From Rhodanobacter humi (GTDB taxonomy: Bacteria > Pseudomonadota > Gammaproteobacteria > Xanthomonadales > Rhodanobacteraceae), in assembly GCF_041107455.1 (NCBI RefSeq), contig NZ_JBGBPY010000001.1, forward strand, positions 3,658,001 through 3,722,000: a DNA stretch of 64,000 bases, in the 5' to 3' direction. Shown piece by piece: positions 46,987 to 55,079 of this stretch. The notes below the pieces were generated by a model, which was not told where the DNA came from, searched no databases, and saw nothing but the letters and a program-made list of their open reading frames with translations. Positions within the stretch are counted from its first letter, which is position 1, and every line of letters starts with the position of its first letter. Both the position numbers and the translations under genes were made by a program.

Positions 46987-48050
46987 GCGCTCGCCGGGTG
47001 CTGTTCGTCGACCGCGACGGTTGCCTGATCGATGAACCGGCCGACCAGCAGATCGACAGCTACGAAAAGCTGGCCTTGCTGCCGGGCGTGATCGCCGCGC
47101 TGCAACGCTTCGTCGCCGCCGGCTACGAGCTGGTGATGGTGACGAACCAGGACGGGCTGGGTACGGCCAGTTTTCCCGAAGCGCATTTCAACGGCCCGCA
47201 CGAACTTCTGCTGCGCATCCTGTCCTCGCAGGGCATCCGCTTCCGCGAGGTGTTGATCGACCGCAGCTTTCCGCACGAGGGCCGCGATACGCGCAAGCCA
47301 GGCACCGGCCTGATGCGCGGCTGGCTGGCCGACGACAGCTGGAGCCGCGCGGCGTCGGTGATGGTGGGCGACCGCGAGACCGACCTGCGCTTCGCCGCCA
47401 ATATGGGTGTGCGCGGCTTCCAGGTGGGGCCGCAAGGCATGGCCTGGGACGAGCTGGCGCACCAGGTGCTGGATGTGCCGCGCGTCGCCGAGGTGGTGCG
47501 CAACACGAAGGAGACCCGCATCACCGTGCGCGTCGACCTGGATCGGGTGGCCGAGCCGAAGGTGCATACCGGCCTGGGCTTCTTCGACCACATGCTGGAG
47601 CAGATCGGCAAGCACGGCGGCTTCGCGCTGGAGTTGGCCTGCGACGGCGATACCCACATCGACGAGCACCACACCATCGAGGATTGCGCACTGGCGCTGG
47701 GCCAGGCGCTGAAGCAGGCGCTGGGCGACAAGCGCGGGATCGGTCGCTACGGCTTCTCGCTGCCGATGGACGAGAGCGCGGCAGAGGCGCGGCTGGATCT
47801 GTCCGGCCGCCCGTACTTCGTGTTCGAGGGCAGCTTCCCGCGCGAACGCGTGGGCGAGGTGCCCACCGAGCTGGTGCCGCACTTCTTCCGCTCGCTGTGC
47901 GAAACGCTGGGCGCGAACCTGCACCTCGCGGTACGCGGCGAGAACGCGCACCACATGGTCGAGGCCTGCTTCAAGGTGGTGGCGCGCACGCTGCGTCAGG
48001 CGATCCGCCGCGAAGGCGACGAACTGCCCAGCACCAAGGGGAGCCTGTGA
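46983..48050 (+). CDS. hisB: Bifunctional histidinol-phosphatase / IGP dehydratase
   Basis: 355 residues. The N-terminal HAD domain has [12 protein letters not shown] (two Asp) and TNQDGLG, and the C-terminal imidazoleglycerol-phosphate dehydratase has [11 protein letters not shown] and [14 protein letters not shown], with His-rich Mn sites. The fused form is typical of gammaproteobacteria. After its stop, the operon is interrupted by a palindromic repeat. Confidence 0.95.
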   Translation: MSARRVLFVDRDGCLIDEPADQQIDSYEKLALLPGVIAALQRFVAAGYELVMVTNQDGLGTASFPEAHFNGPHELLLRILSSQGIRFREVLIDRSFPHEGRDTRKPGTGLMRGWLADDSWSRAASVMVGDRETDLRFAANMGVRGFQVGPQGMAWDELAHQVLDVPRVAEVVRNTKETRITVRVDLDRVAEPKVHTGLGFFDHMLEQIGKHGGFALELACDGDTHIDEHHTIEDCALALGQALKQALGDKRGIGRYGFSLPMDESAAEARLDLSGRPYFVFEGSFPRERVGEVPTELVPHFFRSLCETLGANLHLAVRGENAHHMVEACFKVVARTLRQAIRREGDELPSTKGSL

Positions 48051-48075
48051 TGCTGCATTCCATGCGCATGGATGC

Positions 48076-48144
48076 AGGAGCGCACCCTGTGCGCGATGCT
48101 TTCCATCGCGTGACGAAGAGCTGTCGCGCACAGGGTGCGCTCCT
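48076..48144. repeat. GGAGCGCACC palindrome inside the his operon (hisB-hisH)
   Basis: A perfect 21-bp inverted repeat, left arm at 48076-48096 (core GGAGCGCACCCTGTGCGC), right arm at 48124-48144, with a 27-base loop. Same family as 59163-59228 and 61884-61955. It fills most of the 109-base gap. Confidence 0.85.
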
Positions 48145-48159
48145 ACGTGGAAGGTGCAC

Positions 48160-48750
48160 ATGACGGTTGTCTTGGTCGACGCCGGCGGCACCAACATCGG
48201 CTCGGTGCGCTACGCGCTGCAACGCCTGGGCGTGGATGCGGCGCTGACCTCGGACGCGGCGACGATACGCGCCGCCGACAAGGTGATCCTGCCCGGCGTG
48301 GGCGCGGCGGGGCCGGGCATGGCGCGCCTGCGCGAGCTGGGCCTGGTCGAGTTGCTGCGCTCGCTGACCCGGCCGGTGCTGGGCGTGTGCCTGGGCATGC
48401 AGCTGCTTTGTGCGCATTCGGAGGAGGGTGACACCGAGTGCCTTGGTCTCATCCCGGCCAAGGTGCAGCGCTTCGCCGAGCGCCCCGGTTTGCGCGTGCC
48501 GCACATGGGTTGGAACCAGCTGTCGGTGCAGCGCGAACACCCGCTGCTGGCCGGGCTGGATGAGGGCGGACAGGCGTATTTCGTGCACAGCTACGCGGTG
48601 CCCGTGGGTGAGTGGACGCTGGCCACCGTGGACTACGGTGCGCCGTTCTCCGCCGTGGTGGCGCGCGGCAACTTCCACGGCATGCAGTTCCACCCCGAGC
48701 GCTCCGCTGCGGTCGGCGCGAAGCTCCTCAAGAATTTTCTAGAGCTATGA
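48160..48750 (+). CDS. hisH: IGP synthase glutamine amidotransferase subunit
   Basis: Supplies ammonia to HisF. 196 residues. Class I amidotransferase triad: Cys in GVCLGMQLL, His and Glu in GMQFHPERS. The start MTVVLVDAGGTNIGSVR is typical; ATG 48160 has GGAAGG 5 bases upstream. It overlaps hisA by ATGA. Confidence 0.95.
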   Translation: MTVVLVDAGGTNIGSVRYALQRLGVDAALTSDAATIRAADKVILPGVGAAGPGMARLRELGLVELLRSLTRPVLGVCLGMQLLCAHSEEGDTECLGLIPAKVQRFAERPGLRVPHMGWNQLSVQREHPLLAGLDEGGQAYFVHSYAVPVGEWTLATVDYGAPFSAVVARGNFHGMQFHPERSAAVGAKLLKNFLEL

Positions 48751-49475
48751 CGTTCGCGATCATTCCTGCCATCGACCTGCGCGGCGGCCGCGTGGTGCGC
48801 CTGAAACAGGGCGACTACGCACAGCAGACCACCTATGCCGACGATCCGCGCGCGCTGGCGCAGCGTTACGCCGATGCCGGCGCGCACTGGTTGCACCTGG
48901 TCGATCTCGACGGCGCCCGTTCCGGCAATCTCGACAATCTCGCGGTGATCGCGGCGATCGCCGGCGACGGCTTGCAGGTGCAGGCCGGCGGTGGCGTGCG
49001 CGAGGATGCCGACCTGCGCCGGCTGTTCGATGCCGGCGTCGCTCGCGTGGTGGTGGGTAGCGTGGCGATCCGCGATCCCGACCGCGTGGCCGGCTGGCTG
49101 CGCGAATTCGGCGCCGAACGCCTCACGCTGGCGCTCGATACCCGTCGCATCGACGGTCGTTGGACCCTGCCCAGCGCGGGCTGGACGGAAACCGAGGCAC
49201 GCACGCTGGACGAACTCGCGCCGTGGTTTGCCGCGCGAGGCGCACGTCACCTGCTGTGCACCGACATCGACCGTGACGGCATGCTCGCCGGTTTCAATCT
49301 CGATCTGTATCGCCACCTTGCCGGCAACGTGCCGCAGCTGGCGGTGCAAGCGTCGGGCGGCGTGCGTTCGCTGGACGACATCCGTGCGGCGCGTGAAGCC
49401 GGCGCGCGCGGCGTGATCCTCGGGCGTGCGTTGCTGGAAGGCCGCTTCACCGTGGCGGAGGCACTGGCATGCTGA
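48747..49475 (+). CDS. hisA: ProFAR isomerase
   Basis: TIM-barrel isomerase of 242 residues. Catalytic Asp residues are in [12 protein letters not shown] and [19 protein letters not shown] and [11 protein letters not shown] bind phosphates. Overlaps hisH by ATGA and hisF by 7 bases. Confidence 0.95.
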   Translation: MTFAIIPAIDLRGGRVVRLKQGDYAQQTTYADDPRALAQRYADAGAHWLHLVDLDGARSGNLDNLAVIAAIAGDGLQVQAGGGVREDADLRRLFDAGVARVVVGSVAIRDPDRVAGWLREFGAERLTLALDTRRIDGRWTLPSAGWTETEARTLDELAPWFAARGARHLLCTDIDRDGMLAGFNLDLYRHLAGNVPQLAVQASGGVRSLDDIRAAREAGARGVILGRALLEGRFTVAEALAC

Positions 49476-50242
49476 GCCGCCGCATCATTCCCTGCCTCGA
49501 CGTGCGCGATGGCCAGGTGGTCAAGGGCGTGCGTTTCCGCGACCACGTGGCGATGGGCGGCATCGTGGATCTCGCGCTGCGCTACCGCGACGAGGGCGCC
49601 GACGAGGTGGTGTTCTACGACATCACCGCCAGCCCCGAGGGTCGCAGCGTGGACCGCGGCTGGGTGGAGAAGGTCGCCCGGGTCATCGACATCCCGTTCT
49701 GCGTGGCCGGCGGCATCCGCTCGGTGGACGAGGCGCGCGCGGTGCTGCACGCGGGCGCGGACAAGGTGTCGGTGAATTCGCCGGCGCTGGAACGGCCGGA
49801 GCTGATCGACGAGCTGGCCGCTGCCTTCGGCGTGCAATGCGTGGTGGTGGGTGTGGATTCGCTGCGCGATGCCGACGGCGAGTGGCGCGTGCGGCAGTAC
49901 ACCGGCGATCCGTCGAAGACGCGCGCACTGGCGCGGCGCACGCTGGACTGGGTGGTCGAGGCGCAGCGGCGCGGCGCCGGCGAGATCGTGCTCAACTGCA
50001 TGGGCAGCGATGGCGTGCGGCAGGGCTACGACCTGGACCAGCTCAAGGCCGTGCGCGCAGTCTGCCGGGTGCCGCTGATCGCTTCCGGCGGTGCGGGCGA
50101 GCCGACACATTTCCGCGATGCCTTCGTCGAAGCCGACGTGGATGGCGCGCTGGCGGCCAGCGTGTTCCACTCCGGCGCGATCGCGATACCCGAACTCAAG
50201 TGCTACCTGCTGGCCGAAGGCGTACGAGTGAGAAGTGAGTGA
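49469..50242 (+). CDS. hisF: IGP synthase cyclase subunit
   Basis: Cyclase half of imidazoleglycerol-phosphate synthase. 257 residues. Catalytic Asp in [15 protein letters not shown] and in [10 protein letters not shown]; the ammonia channel and phosphate sites ([10 protein letters not shown]) are normal. The last few codons and the stop TGA (50240-50242) are inside the left arm of a GAGTGAG-type inverted repeat, so the very C-terminus (VRSE) is repeat-encoded. Confidence 0.95.
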   Translation: MLSRRIIPCLDVRDGQVVKGVRFRDHVAMGGIVDLALRYRDEGADEVVFYDITASPEGRSVDRGWVEKVARVIDIPFCVAGGIRSVDEARAVLHAGADKVSVNSPALERPELIDELAAAFGVQCVVVGVDSLRDADGEWRVRQYTGDPSKTRALARRTLDWVVEAQRRGAGEIVLNCMGSDGVRQGYDLDQLKAVRAVCRVPLIASGGAGEPTHFRDAFVEADVDGALAASVFHSGAIAIPELKCYLLAEGVRVRSE

Positions 50243-50338
50243 AGAGGAATGAGAAGTGAGAGAAAGCATGCACACTTGCGGCCTCTCGCTTATGCACACT
50301 CTCACTCCTCACTTCTCTGCACTCACTCCTGTCAAAGA
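50226..50338. repeat. GAGTGAG-type long inverted repeat between hisF and hisIE
   Basis: The left arm from 50226 begins inside hisF and the right arm ends near 50329, with pyrimidine runs CTCACTCCTCACTTCTC. The left arm matches the trpB-trpA element at about 41 of 50 positions (shared core GAGAAGTGAGAGAAAGC). The arms pair in about 29 of 38 positions. Confidence 0.8.
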
Positions 50339-50346
50339 GCTGCCTC

Positions 50347-50970
50347 ATGTCTGACGTGAACACTGACCTTACCCGCCTCGACTGGCCCAAGGGCGACGGC
50401 CTGCTGCCCGCCGTCGTGCAGCACTGGCTCACTGGCGAGGTGCTGATGCTCGGCTACATGAATGCGGAGGCGCTGGCCGCCACGCAGGCCAGCGGCAAGG
50501 TCACGTTCTGGAGCCGCAGCAAGCAGCGGCTGTGGATGAAGGGCGAAAGCTCGGGCCACGTGCTGGCGCTGAAATCCATCCGCGTCGACTGCGACGCCGA
50601 CACCTTGCTTGTGCAGGCCGATCCGCACGGACCGACCTGTCACCTGGGCACGTCCAGCTGCTTCGGCGGGGACGCGCGTCCGCCGCTGGGCTTCCTCGCC
50701 GAACTCGACGCACTGGTGGCCGAGCGCCACGCCGAACGTCCGTCGGGCAGCTACACGACCAGCCTGTTCGAAGGTGGTGTCCGCCGCATCGCGCAAAAGG
50801 TGGGGGAAGAAGGCGTGGAGAGTGCGCTCGCCGCCGTGGCGCAAGGCGACGAGGAGCTGCTGGGCGAGGCGGCGGACCTCATGTTCCATCTCACCGTGCT
50901 GCTGCGCGCGCGCGGACTGTCGCTGGCCGATGCGGTGGCCGTGCTGGCAAAGCGGCACGCCGAACGCTGA
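50347..50970 (+). CDS. hisIE: Bifunctional PR-AMP cyclohydrolase / PR-ATP pyrophosphatase
   Basis: 207 residues. The N-terminal HisI half has LMLGYMNAEAL, TFWSRSKQRLWMKGESS and the zinc-binding Cys/Asp in DCDADTLL and PTCHLGTSSCF. The C-terminal HisE half has the Glu cluster QKVGEEGVES. Last gene of the his operon; it ends 9 bases from the convergent peptidase gene, without an obvious terminator. Confidence 0.95.
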   Translation: MSDVNTDLTRLDWPKGDGLLPAVVQHWLTGEVLMLGYMNAEALAATQASGKVTFWSRSKQRLWMKGESSGHVLALKSIRVDCDADTLLVQADPHGPTCHLGTSSCFGGDARPPLGFLAELDALVAERHAERPSGSYTTSLFEGGVRRIAQKVGEEGVESALAAVAQGDEELLGEAADLMFHLTVLLRARGLSLADAVAVLAKRHAER

Positions 50971-50979
50971 TCGCGGGTT

Positions 50980-52008
50980 TCAGCGTGTCGTTGTGGCTGC
51001 GCTGGTGGCGGGCGCGGGTGCTGCCGGGGCGAATGGTACCGCCGGTCCAGCCGCGATGCCCTTGCGCCACGCATCCAGCTGCGCCGCTATGCCCTTGCCG
51101 ACATGGCTCTGCGGTTCCGAAGGCGTGAGCTTGTCGCGTTGTTCCCACTGCGCAATCTCGGCCTTGGCCTGGGCGAAGGCATCGACGAAGTTGTCGGTGC
51201 GGTTCAGCGCGTCGACCAGCCAGGCATGGCCGAAGTAGGTGAGCTCCGATTCGCTGCCGCAGCCGAAGGAACTGCGGTCGCTGCGCGCGGCGGTGAGCAC
51301 CAGGGTGCCGTCGCCGGCGAGTGGCGGGATGAAGCCGCCGGAGTAGCAGGCATTGACCACCACCACCTTCCACTTGAACGGGTGCTCCTTGAGGATGTCG
51401 GCCAGGTCCTGCGCGCCGATCTGGTCCAGCGGCAGCGGATCCATGTCGACCAGCAGCTCGTGGTCTTCGCTGCCGTGGCTGGCCATGTAGAGCATCAGGA
51501 TGTCATCGGGCTGCATCACCTTGGCGAGGCCGTCCAGCGCGCGTTCCAGGTTGCTCCAGCTGGCCAGCGGGTGCGTGGCGAGCGAGGCGGGATTGTTTTC
51601 CAGCACCAGCGCGTGGGCGCTGGCGCCGAAGCGCTGGCGGAACATCCGGGCCGCGTATTCGGCCTCGTTGCGGAACACGTCCTCGCTGCCGTCGCCCGCG
51701 AAGGCGACCAGGTAGAGGTTGGGCTTGCCGGATACGCGCGGGCCGAGCTTCGCCAGCGCGTCGCGCAGCATCTGCGGCTGGGCGTACAGCACCTGCTCGG
51801 GCGTGGGGCCCTGGTCCGGCCAGTTGGCGCTGCCGTCGCTGTCGTCGCCGATGTCGGCGACGGAGCTGGCCGTGGCGGGGTTGTCGGTTGCGGCCGTCGC
51901 GATGGCGTTTGTGGCGTCGGTGGCCGGCGCCGGTGCATGGCCGGGCAGCCACAGCATCAGCAGCACGCCGGCGGCGAAGGCGAGCAGGGCGGTGAGGGCA
52001 GTGCGCAT
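50980..52008 (-). CDS. C13 (legumain/caspase-like) family peptidase
   Basis: 342 residues. A signal-anchor (about residues 4-20) and an Ala/Thr-rich linker precede a caspase-hemoglobinase fold domain. The catalytic His is in MASHGSEDH and Cys in VVNACYSGGF, the peptidase C13 (PF01650) order. FGCGSESELTYFG is the Ser/Glu-rich region of the specificity pocket. Likely faces the periplasm. Role unknown; bacterial C13 proteins are little studied. Confidence 0.75.
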   Translation of the reverse strand: MRTALTALLAFAAGVLLMLWLPGHAPAPATDATNAIATAATDNPATASSVADIGDDSDGSANWPDQGPTPEQVLYAQPQMLRDALAKLGPRVSGKPNLYLVAFAGDGSEDVFRNEAEYAARMFRQRFGASAHALVLENNPASLATHPLASWSNLERALDGLAKVMQPDDILMLYMASHGSEDHELLVDMDPLPLDQIGAQDLADILKEHPFKWKVVVVNACYSGGFIPPLAGDGTLVLTAARSDRSSFGCGSESELTYFGHAWLVDALNRTDNFVDAFAQAKAEIAQWEQRDKLTPSEPQSHVGKGIAAQLDAWRKGIAAGPAVPFAPAAPAPATSAATTTR

Positions 52009-52025
52009 GCGGCGGCTCGCTCAGG

Positions 52026-52712
52026 TCAGGGCGTGATGGCGTCGAAATCAGCGTAGGCGGGATGGCGCGGCTGCGCCGGCAGCGCCTGCGGCGGGCGCAG
52101 CAGCCAGCCGGTGCGGAAGCCGGCGGCCCGGGCGGCGTCCAGTTCCTCGACGATGTCGGACAGGAACAGCAGGTGTTCGGGCTGCTCGCCGATCGCCGTG
52201 GCGATCTTCGCGTAGGAGGCCTGCTCGCGCTTGGGGCCGGTCTCGGTGTCGAAGTAGCCGGCGAACAGCGGCGTGAGGTCGCCCGCTTCGCTGTAGCCGA
52301 AGAACAATTGCTGGGCGGGCACCGAGCCGGAGGAATACACGTACAGGCGCAGCCCTTCGGCGCGCCAGGCGCGCAGCCGCGCGGCCACCTCGGGATAGAC
52401 GTGGGCGCGGTAGTCGCCCGCCTCGTAGCCTTCCTGCCAGATCATGCCCTGCAGCGCCTTCAGCGCGGTGGACTTGCGATCCTCGTCTATCCAGCGCAGC
52501 AGCAGTTCGATCACCTCCTGCCGGCTGGCCTCGATGTAGCCGGCTTCTTTCGCCGCTTCGTGCAACCAGTGCTGCATCTCAGGTCGATCGGCGTGGGTTT
52601 CGATGAAGGCAGGCAGGCGCTTGCGCGCATAGGGGAACAGCACGTCCTTGACGAAGCTGATCGAGCTGGTGGTGCCTTCGATGTCGGTGACGATGGCGCG
52701 GATTTCGGACAT
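52026..52712 (-). CDS. mtnC: Enolase-phosphatase E1 (methionine salvage)
   Basis: Bifunctional enolase/phosphatase that makes acireductone from 2,3-diketo-5-methylthiopentyl-1-phosphate. 228 residues. HAD motif VTDIEGTTSSISFVKDVLFPYAR, seen as the first 30 residues, is diagnostic of MtnC; YVYSSGSVPAQQLFFG and FLSDIVEELDAARAAG are the other motifs. Third of three mtn genes on this strand, 225 bases after mtnD; that gap holds repeats. Confidence 0.93.
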   Translation of the reverse strand: MSEIRAIVTDIEGTTSSISFVKDVLFPYARKRLPAFIETHADRPEMQHWLHEAAKEAGYIEASRQEVIELLLRWIDEDRKSTALKALQGMIWQEGYEAGDYRAHVYPEVAARLRAWRAEGLRLYVYSSGSVPAQQLFFGYSEAGDLTPLFAGYFDTETGPKREQASYAKIATAIGEQPEHLLFLSDIVEELDAARAAGFRTGWLLRPPQALPAQPRHPAYADFDAITP

Positions 52713-52755
52713 GGCTCGGGCAACGGATGACGGGACGAGCAGTTTACCCGCTCAT

Positions 52756-52778
52756 ACCCTCTCCCTCCGGGAGAGGGT
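52756..52778. repeat. CCCTCTCCC palindrome
   Basis: ACCCTCTCCC (52756-52765) pairs with GGGAGAGGGT (52769-52778). Same family as 9992-10080. Between mtnC and mtnD. Confidence 0.7.
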
Positions 52779-52862
52779 GCCCGAAGGGCGGGAGAGGGTA
52801 CTGGCGGAGCGCGGCGTCGCGCACTGGGCGTGGTGCTCTCTCCCTCGACCCCTCTCCCTCGA

Positions 52863-52920
52863 CCCCTCTTCCTCGCTCCTCAAAGCAGGGCCATCCATGG
52901 CCCTTCCCCGCGTCCGCGAG
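52863..52920. repeat. GGGCCAT-CC-ATGGCCC hairpin repeat (family with 59783)
   Basis: CTCCTCAAAGCAGGGCC then ATCCATGGCCCTTCC and GCGTCCGC; hairpin GGGCCAT/ATGGCCC at 52888-52903. An inverted copy with GGGTCAT/ATGACCC is at 59783-59841; the arm changes keep pairing. Confidence 0.75.
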
Positions 52921-52937
52921 CGGGGGGCAGGCTTGGC

Positions 52938-53498
52938 TCAGCCTGCAGTGGCGATGGGTTCCATCCGCGGGAAGCCCTGCGCGATGTCGCTGCCGGTGAA
53001 GTTCGCCACCCAGCCGTCCTTGTTGGTGAACAGGCGGATCGCCACGAAGTACGGCGCCTCGCTCATGTCGAACCAGTGGCGGGTGCCGTCGGGTACGCCG
53101 ATCAGGTCGCCGGCCTCGCACAGCACGTCGTAGACCTTGCCGTCGAGGTGCAGGGTGAACTGGCCGGCGCCGGCCACGAAGAAGCGTACCTCGTCCTCGC
53201 TGTGGGTGTGTTCGCTCAGGAACTTCTGGCGCAGCGTGGCGCGATCCGGGTGATCCGGCTTGAGGCTGATCACGTCCACCGCCTGGTAGCCTTCCTCGCG
53301 CATCAGCCGGTCGATGTCGACGTGGTACGCGGCGATCACCTCGTCCTGGCTGGCGCCGGGCGCGATCGGCTGGTTCGCGGCCCACTGCTCGAAACGCACG
53401 CCGACCTTGCCCAGCTCGCGGGCGATAGCCGCATGTTCGGCGTGGACTGACAACGGCGCCGCGGGGCGGTTTTCGTCGAAGATGCGCAGACGGCTCAT
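52938..53498 (-). CDS. mtnD: Acireductone dioxygenase
   Basis: Cupin dioxygenase of 186 residues that cleaves acireductone to the keto acid precursor of methionine. The metal site is [14 protein letters not shown] (two His and a Glu) with the last His in GTRHWF. ATGA overlap with mtnB. Metal (Fe or Ni) sets the product in this family and cannot be told here. Confidence 0.93.
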   Translation of the reverse strand: MSRLRIFDENRPAAPLSVHAEHAAIARELGKVGVRFEQWAANQPIAPGASQDEVIAAYHVDIDRLMREEGYQAVDVISLKPDHPDRATLRQKFLSEHTHSEDEVRFFVAGAGQFTLHLDGKVYDVLCEAGDLIGVPDGTRHWFDMSEAPYFVAIRLFTNKDGWVANFTGSDIAQGFPRMEPIATAG

Positions 53499-54142
53499 GC
53501 GTTGAGTCTCCTCAGGTCCAGTTCGCAGCCCAGCAGGAATTCCAGCGCCTCCAGGTGGCGGCGCGCCTCGGCCATGTCGCGGCCCCAGGTGTAGATGCCG
53601 TGCCCGTCGATCAGGTAGGCGGCGAGCGGCTTGCCGGCGCTCAGCCAGGCGTCGACGCGCGCCACCAGCTCGGGCATGTGCTGGATGTTGGGAAATACCG
53701 GGATCTCCAGCACGCTTTCGTGCGTGGTGTGGCCGGTGATCGCCTTCTGCAGTTCCCAGCCTTGCAGGTGCACCACGCCGGCGTTGGCGTACAGCCGCGA
53801 AGCCACGCTCTGCGTGCGCGAATGGGTGTGCAGCACGGCCTGTGCTTCCGGCCAGTGGCGGTAGACCTGGGTGTGCAGCGCGGTTTCCGCGCTGGGGCGT
53901 GCATCGGTGCCCACGGCCCGGCCCTGCATGTCCACCAGCATGATGTCGTCGCGGGTGAGCCTGCCCTTGTCGCGTCCGGAGATGGTGATCGCGGCGTGCC
54001 CGTCGTCGATGCGCATCGAGAAGTTGCTGCTGGTGGCGGGCGTCCAGCCGGCGAGCGCCAGCTCGCGCGCGGCGCTGGCGATGGCGTCGGCGCGCGCGGC
54101 GAACAGGTCTGGCGGAACCGAGTCGGGCAGTTGCTGGCTCAT
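53495..54142 (-). CDS. mtnB: Methylthioribulose-1-phosphate dehydratase
   Basis: Class II aldolase-fold dehydratase of 215 residues. Zinc His residues are in [10 protein letters not shown] and a C-terminal His in [19 protein letters not shown] and ISGRDKG near the N-terminus are family motifs. First gene of mtnBDC. A TGGTATGAT extended -10 (54170-54178 region) and the palindrome TGGACGTCCA (54148-54157) lie just upstream. Confidence 0.93.
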   Translation of the reverse strand: MSQQLPDSVPPDLFAARADAIASAARELALAGWTPATSSNFSMRIDDGHAAITISGRDKGRLTRDDIMLVDMQGRAVGTDARPSAETALHTQVYRHWPEAQAVLHTHSRTQSVASRLYANAGVVHLQGWELQKAITGHTTHESVLEIPVFPNIQHMPELVARVDAWLSAGKPLAAYLIDGHGIYTWGRDMAEARRHLEALEFLLGCELDLRRLNA

Positions 54143-54147
54143 GCAAA

Positions 54148-54178
54148 TGGACGTCCAAACGAGTGCGGGATCATACCA
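54148..54178 (-). promoter_or_regulatory. mtn promoter (extended -10) and palindrome
   Basis: On the minus strand, TGGTATGAT has the TGN-TATGAT form of an extended -10. Between it and the ATG lies TGGACGTCCA (54148-54157), whose GACGTC core resembles a met box, but I cannot assign a regulator. Confidence 0.4.
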
Positions 54179-54318
54179 CACGGGGCCTGTCGCCCTGCGG
54201 CAAGTTGTCTCGGCCAAATGCGAGCCATTCGCGCCGCGCGTGCGATGGTGGGCGTAGCATGGCAGTCGGCTCCGTCGCGGCACGCGATGGAGATTCTCCC
54301 CAACGACGGAGGTTTCCA

Positions 54319-54651
54319 ATGTCGCATGACGAAAACAATGAATCGCGTCGCCGTTTCCTGAAGGTGGCCGCCGGCACCACGGCTGCCGCGGTAGTGATGG
54401 GTGGGCTGCCGCGTTTCGCGCGCGCCGCCGATCTGCCGCACGTGACCGACGCGGACCCGACCGCGAAGGCGCTGGGCTACGTGGAGGACGCCAGCAAGAC
54501 CACCAATCCCAAGCACAAGGCCGGCGACGATTGCACGAACTGCCAGTTCTACTCCGGCGGTCCGACCGGTTACGGCCCTTGCGCGCTGTTCCCAGGCAAG
54601 TCCGTCAATGCGAAGGGCTGGTGCGTGTCGCATTCGCCGAAGGCGGGCTGA
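54319..54651 (+). CDS. High-potential iron-sulfur protein (HiPIP)
   Basis: Periplasmic [4Fe-4S] electron carrier, 110 residues. A Tat signal with the twin-Arg motif ESRRRFLK precedes a hydrophobic stretch and cleavage near ARA-AD. The four cluster Cys are in [15 protein letters not shown] and GWCVSHS, the HiPIP pattern. GGAGG is 6 bases before the ATG. Probable donor to a terminal oxidase or other periplasmic enzyme. Confidence 0.92.
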   Translation: MSHDENNESRRRFLKVAAGTTAAAVVMGGLPRFARAADLPHVTDADPTAKALGYVEDASKTTNPKHKAGDDCTNCQFYSGGPTGYGPCALFPGKSVNAKGWCVSHSPKAG

Positions 54652-54681
54652 TCGCGCAGCCTGGTTTCGACCGCGACGAGC

Positions 54682-54712
54682 AAAAGGCCGGCACGGGTTG
54701 CCGGCCTTTTTT
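54682..54712 (+). terminator. HiPIP terminator
   Basis: AAAAGGCCGGCA at 54682-54693 pairs with TGCCGGCCTTTT at 54699-54710 (loop CGGGT), and the run extends to T at 54712. Confidence 0.9.
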
Positions 54713-55035
54713 GTGTGACCATGCGGACACGATGGCTGCGCGCGGTGCGCGGCGGAATCGTGGAGGGGGATTCGGCGAGAAAAGTGCTGCCCGGCGCGTC
54801 GGGTTGAGGAGCTACCCACCTGACGCGCCGGGCGGCGATCCGGGGCCCACTGCCAAGTGATCAACCCTCGGACTGGGGATGATACCCCTCGTCGGGCCAA
54901 ATGGGCGGTCGGGAGTCGAGATTCTTTCGGAAATATTCCGTTAAGTTGTTTGAAAACAACAGCTTGCTCTGTGCTTGTGATGCGATACAGGCAGAAATCA
55001 GGCTACGGGTTCAAACAATCGCAACGATGAGCATA
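54713..55035. other. Gene-free convergent stretch with palindromes, AT-richer than surroundings
   Basis: No gene is seen. From about 54785 a hairpin GCCCGGCGCGTC/GACGCGCCGGGC encloses GGAGCTACCC. From 54900 the sequence becomes clearly AT-richer and holds CGGAAATATTCCG (54928-54940) and GTTGTTTGAAAACAAC (54945-54960). It could encode a small RNA or be a decayed insertion; the sequence alone does not decide. Confidence 0.5.
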
Positions 55036-55060
55036 CGCCGAAAATTGGCGATTTTCGGCG
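55036..55060 (-). terminator. Hairpin after the downstream permease gene
   Basis: CGCCGAAAAT at 55036-55045 pairs perfectly with ATTTTCGGCG at 55051-55060 (loop TGGCG), 20 bases past the permease stop on the minus strand. Confidence 0.6.
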
Positions 55061-55079
55061 AGATTTGATGCATTTGAGC

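Noticed and set aside
55003-55025. tRNA-like T-loop (GGGTTCAAA)
   Set aside because: No matching acceptor or anticodon stems around it.
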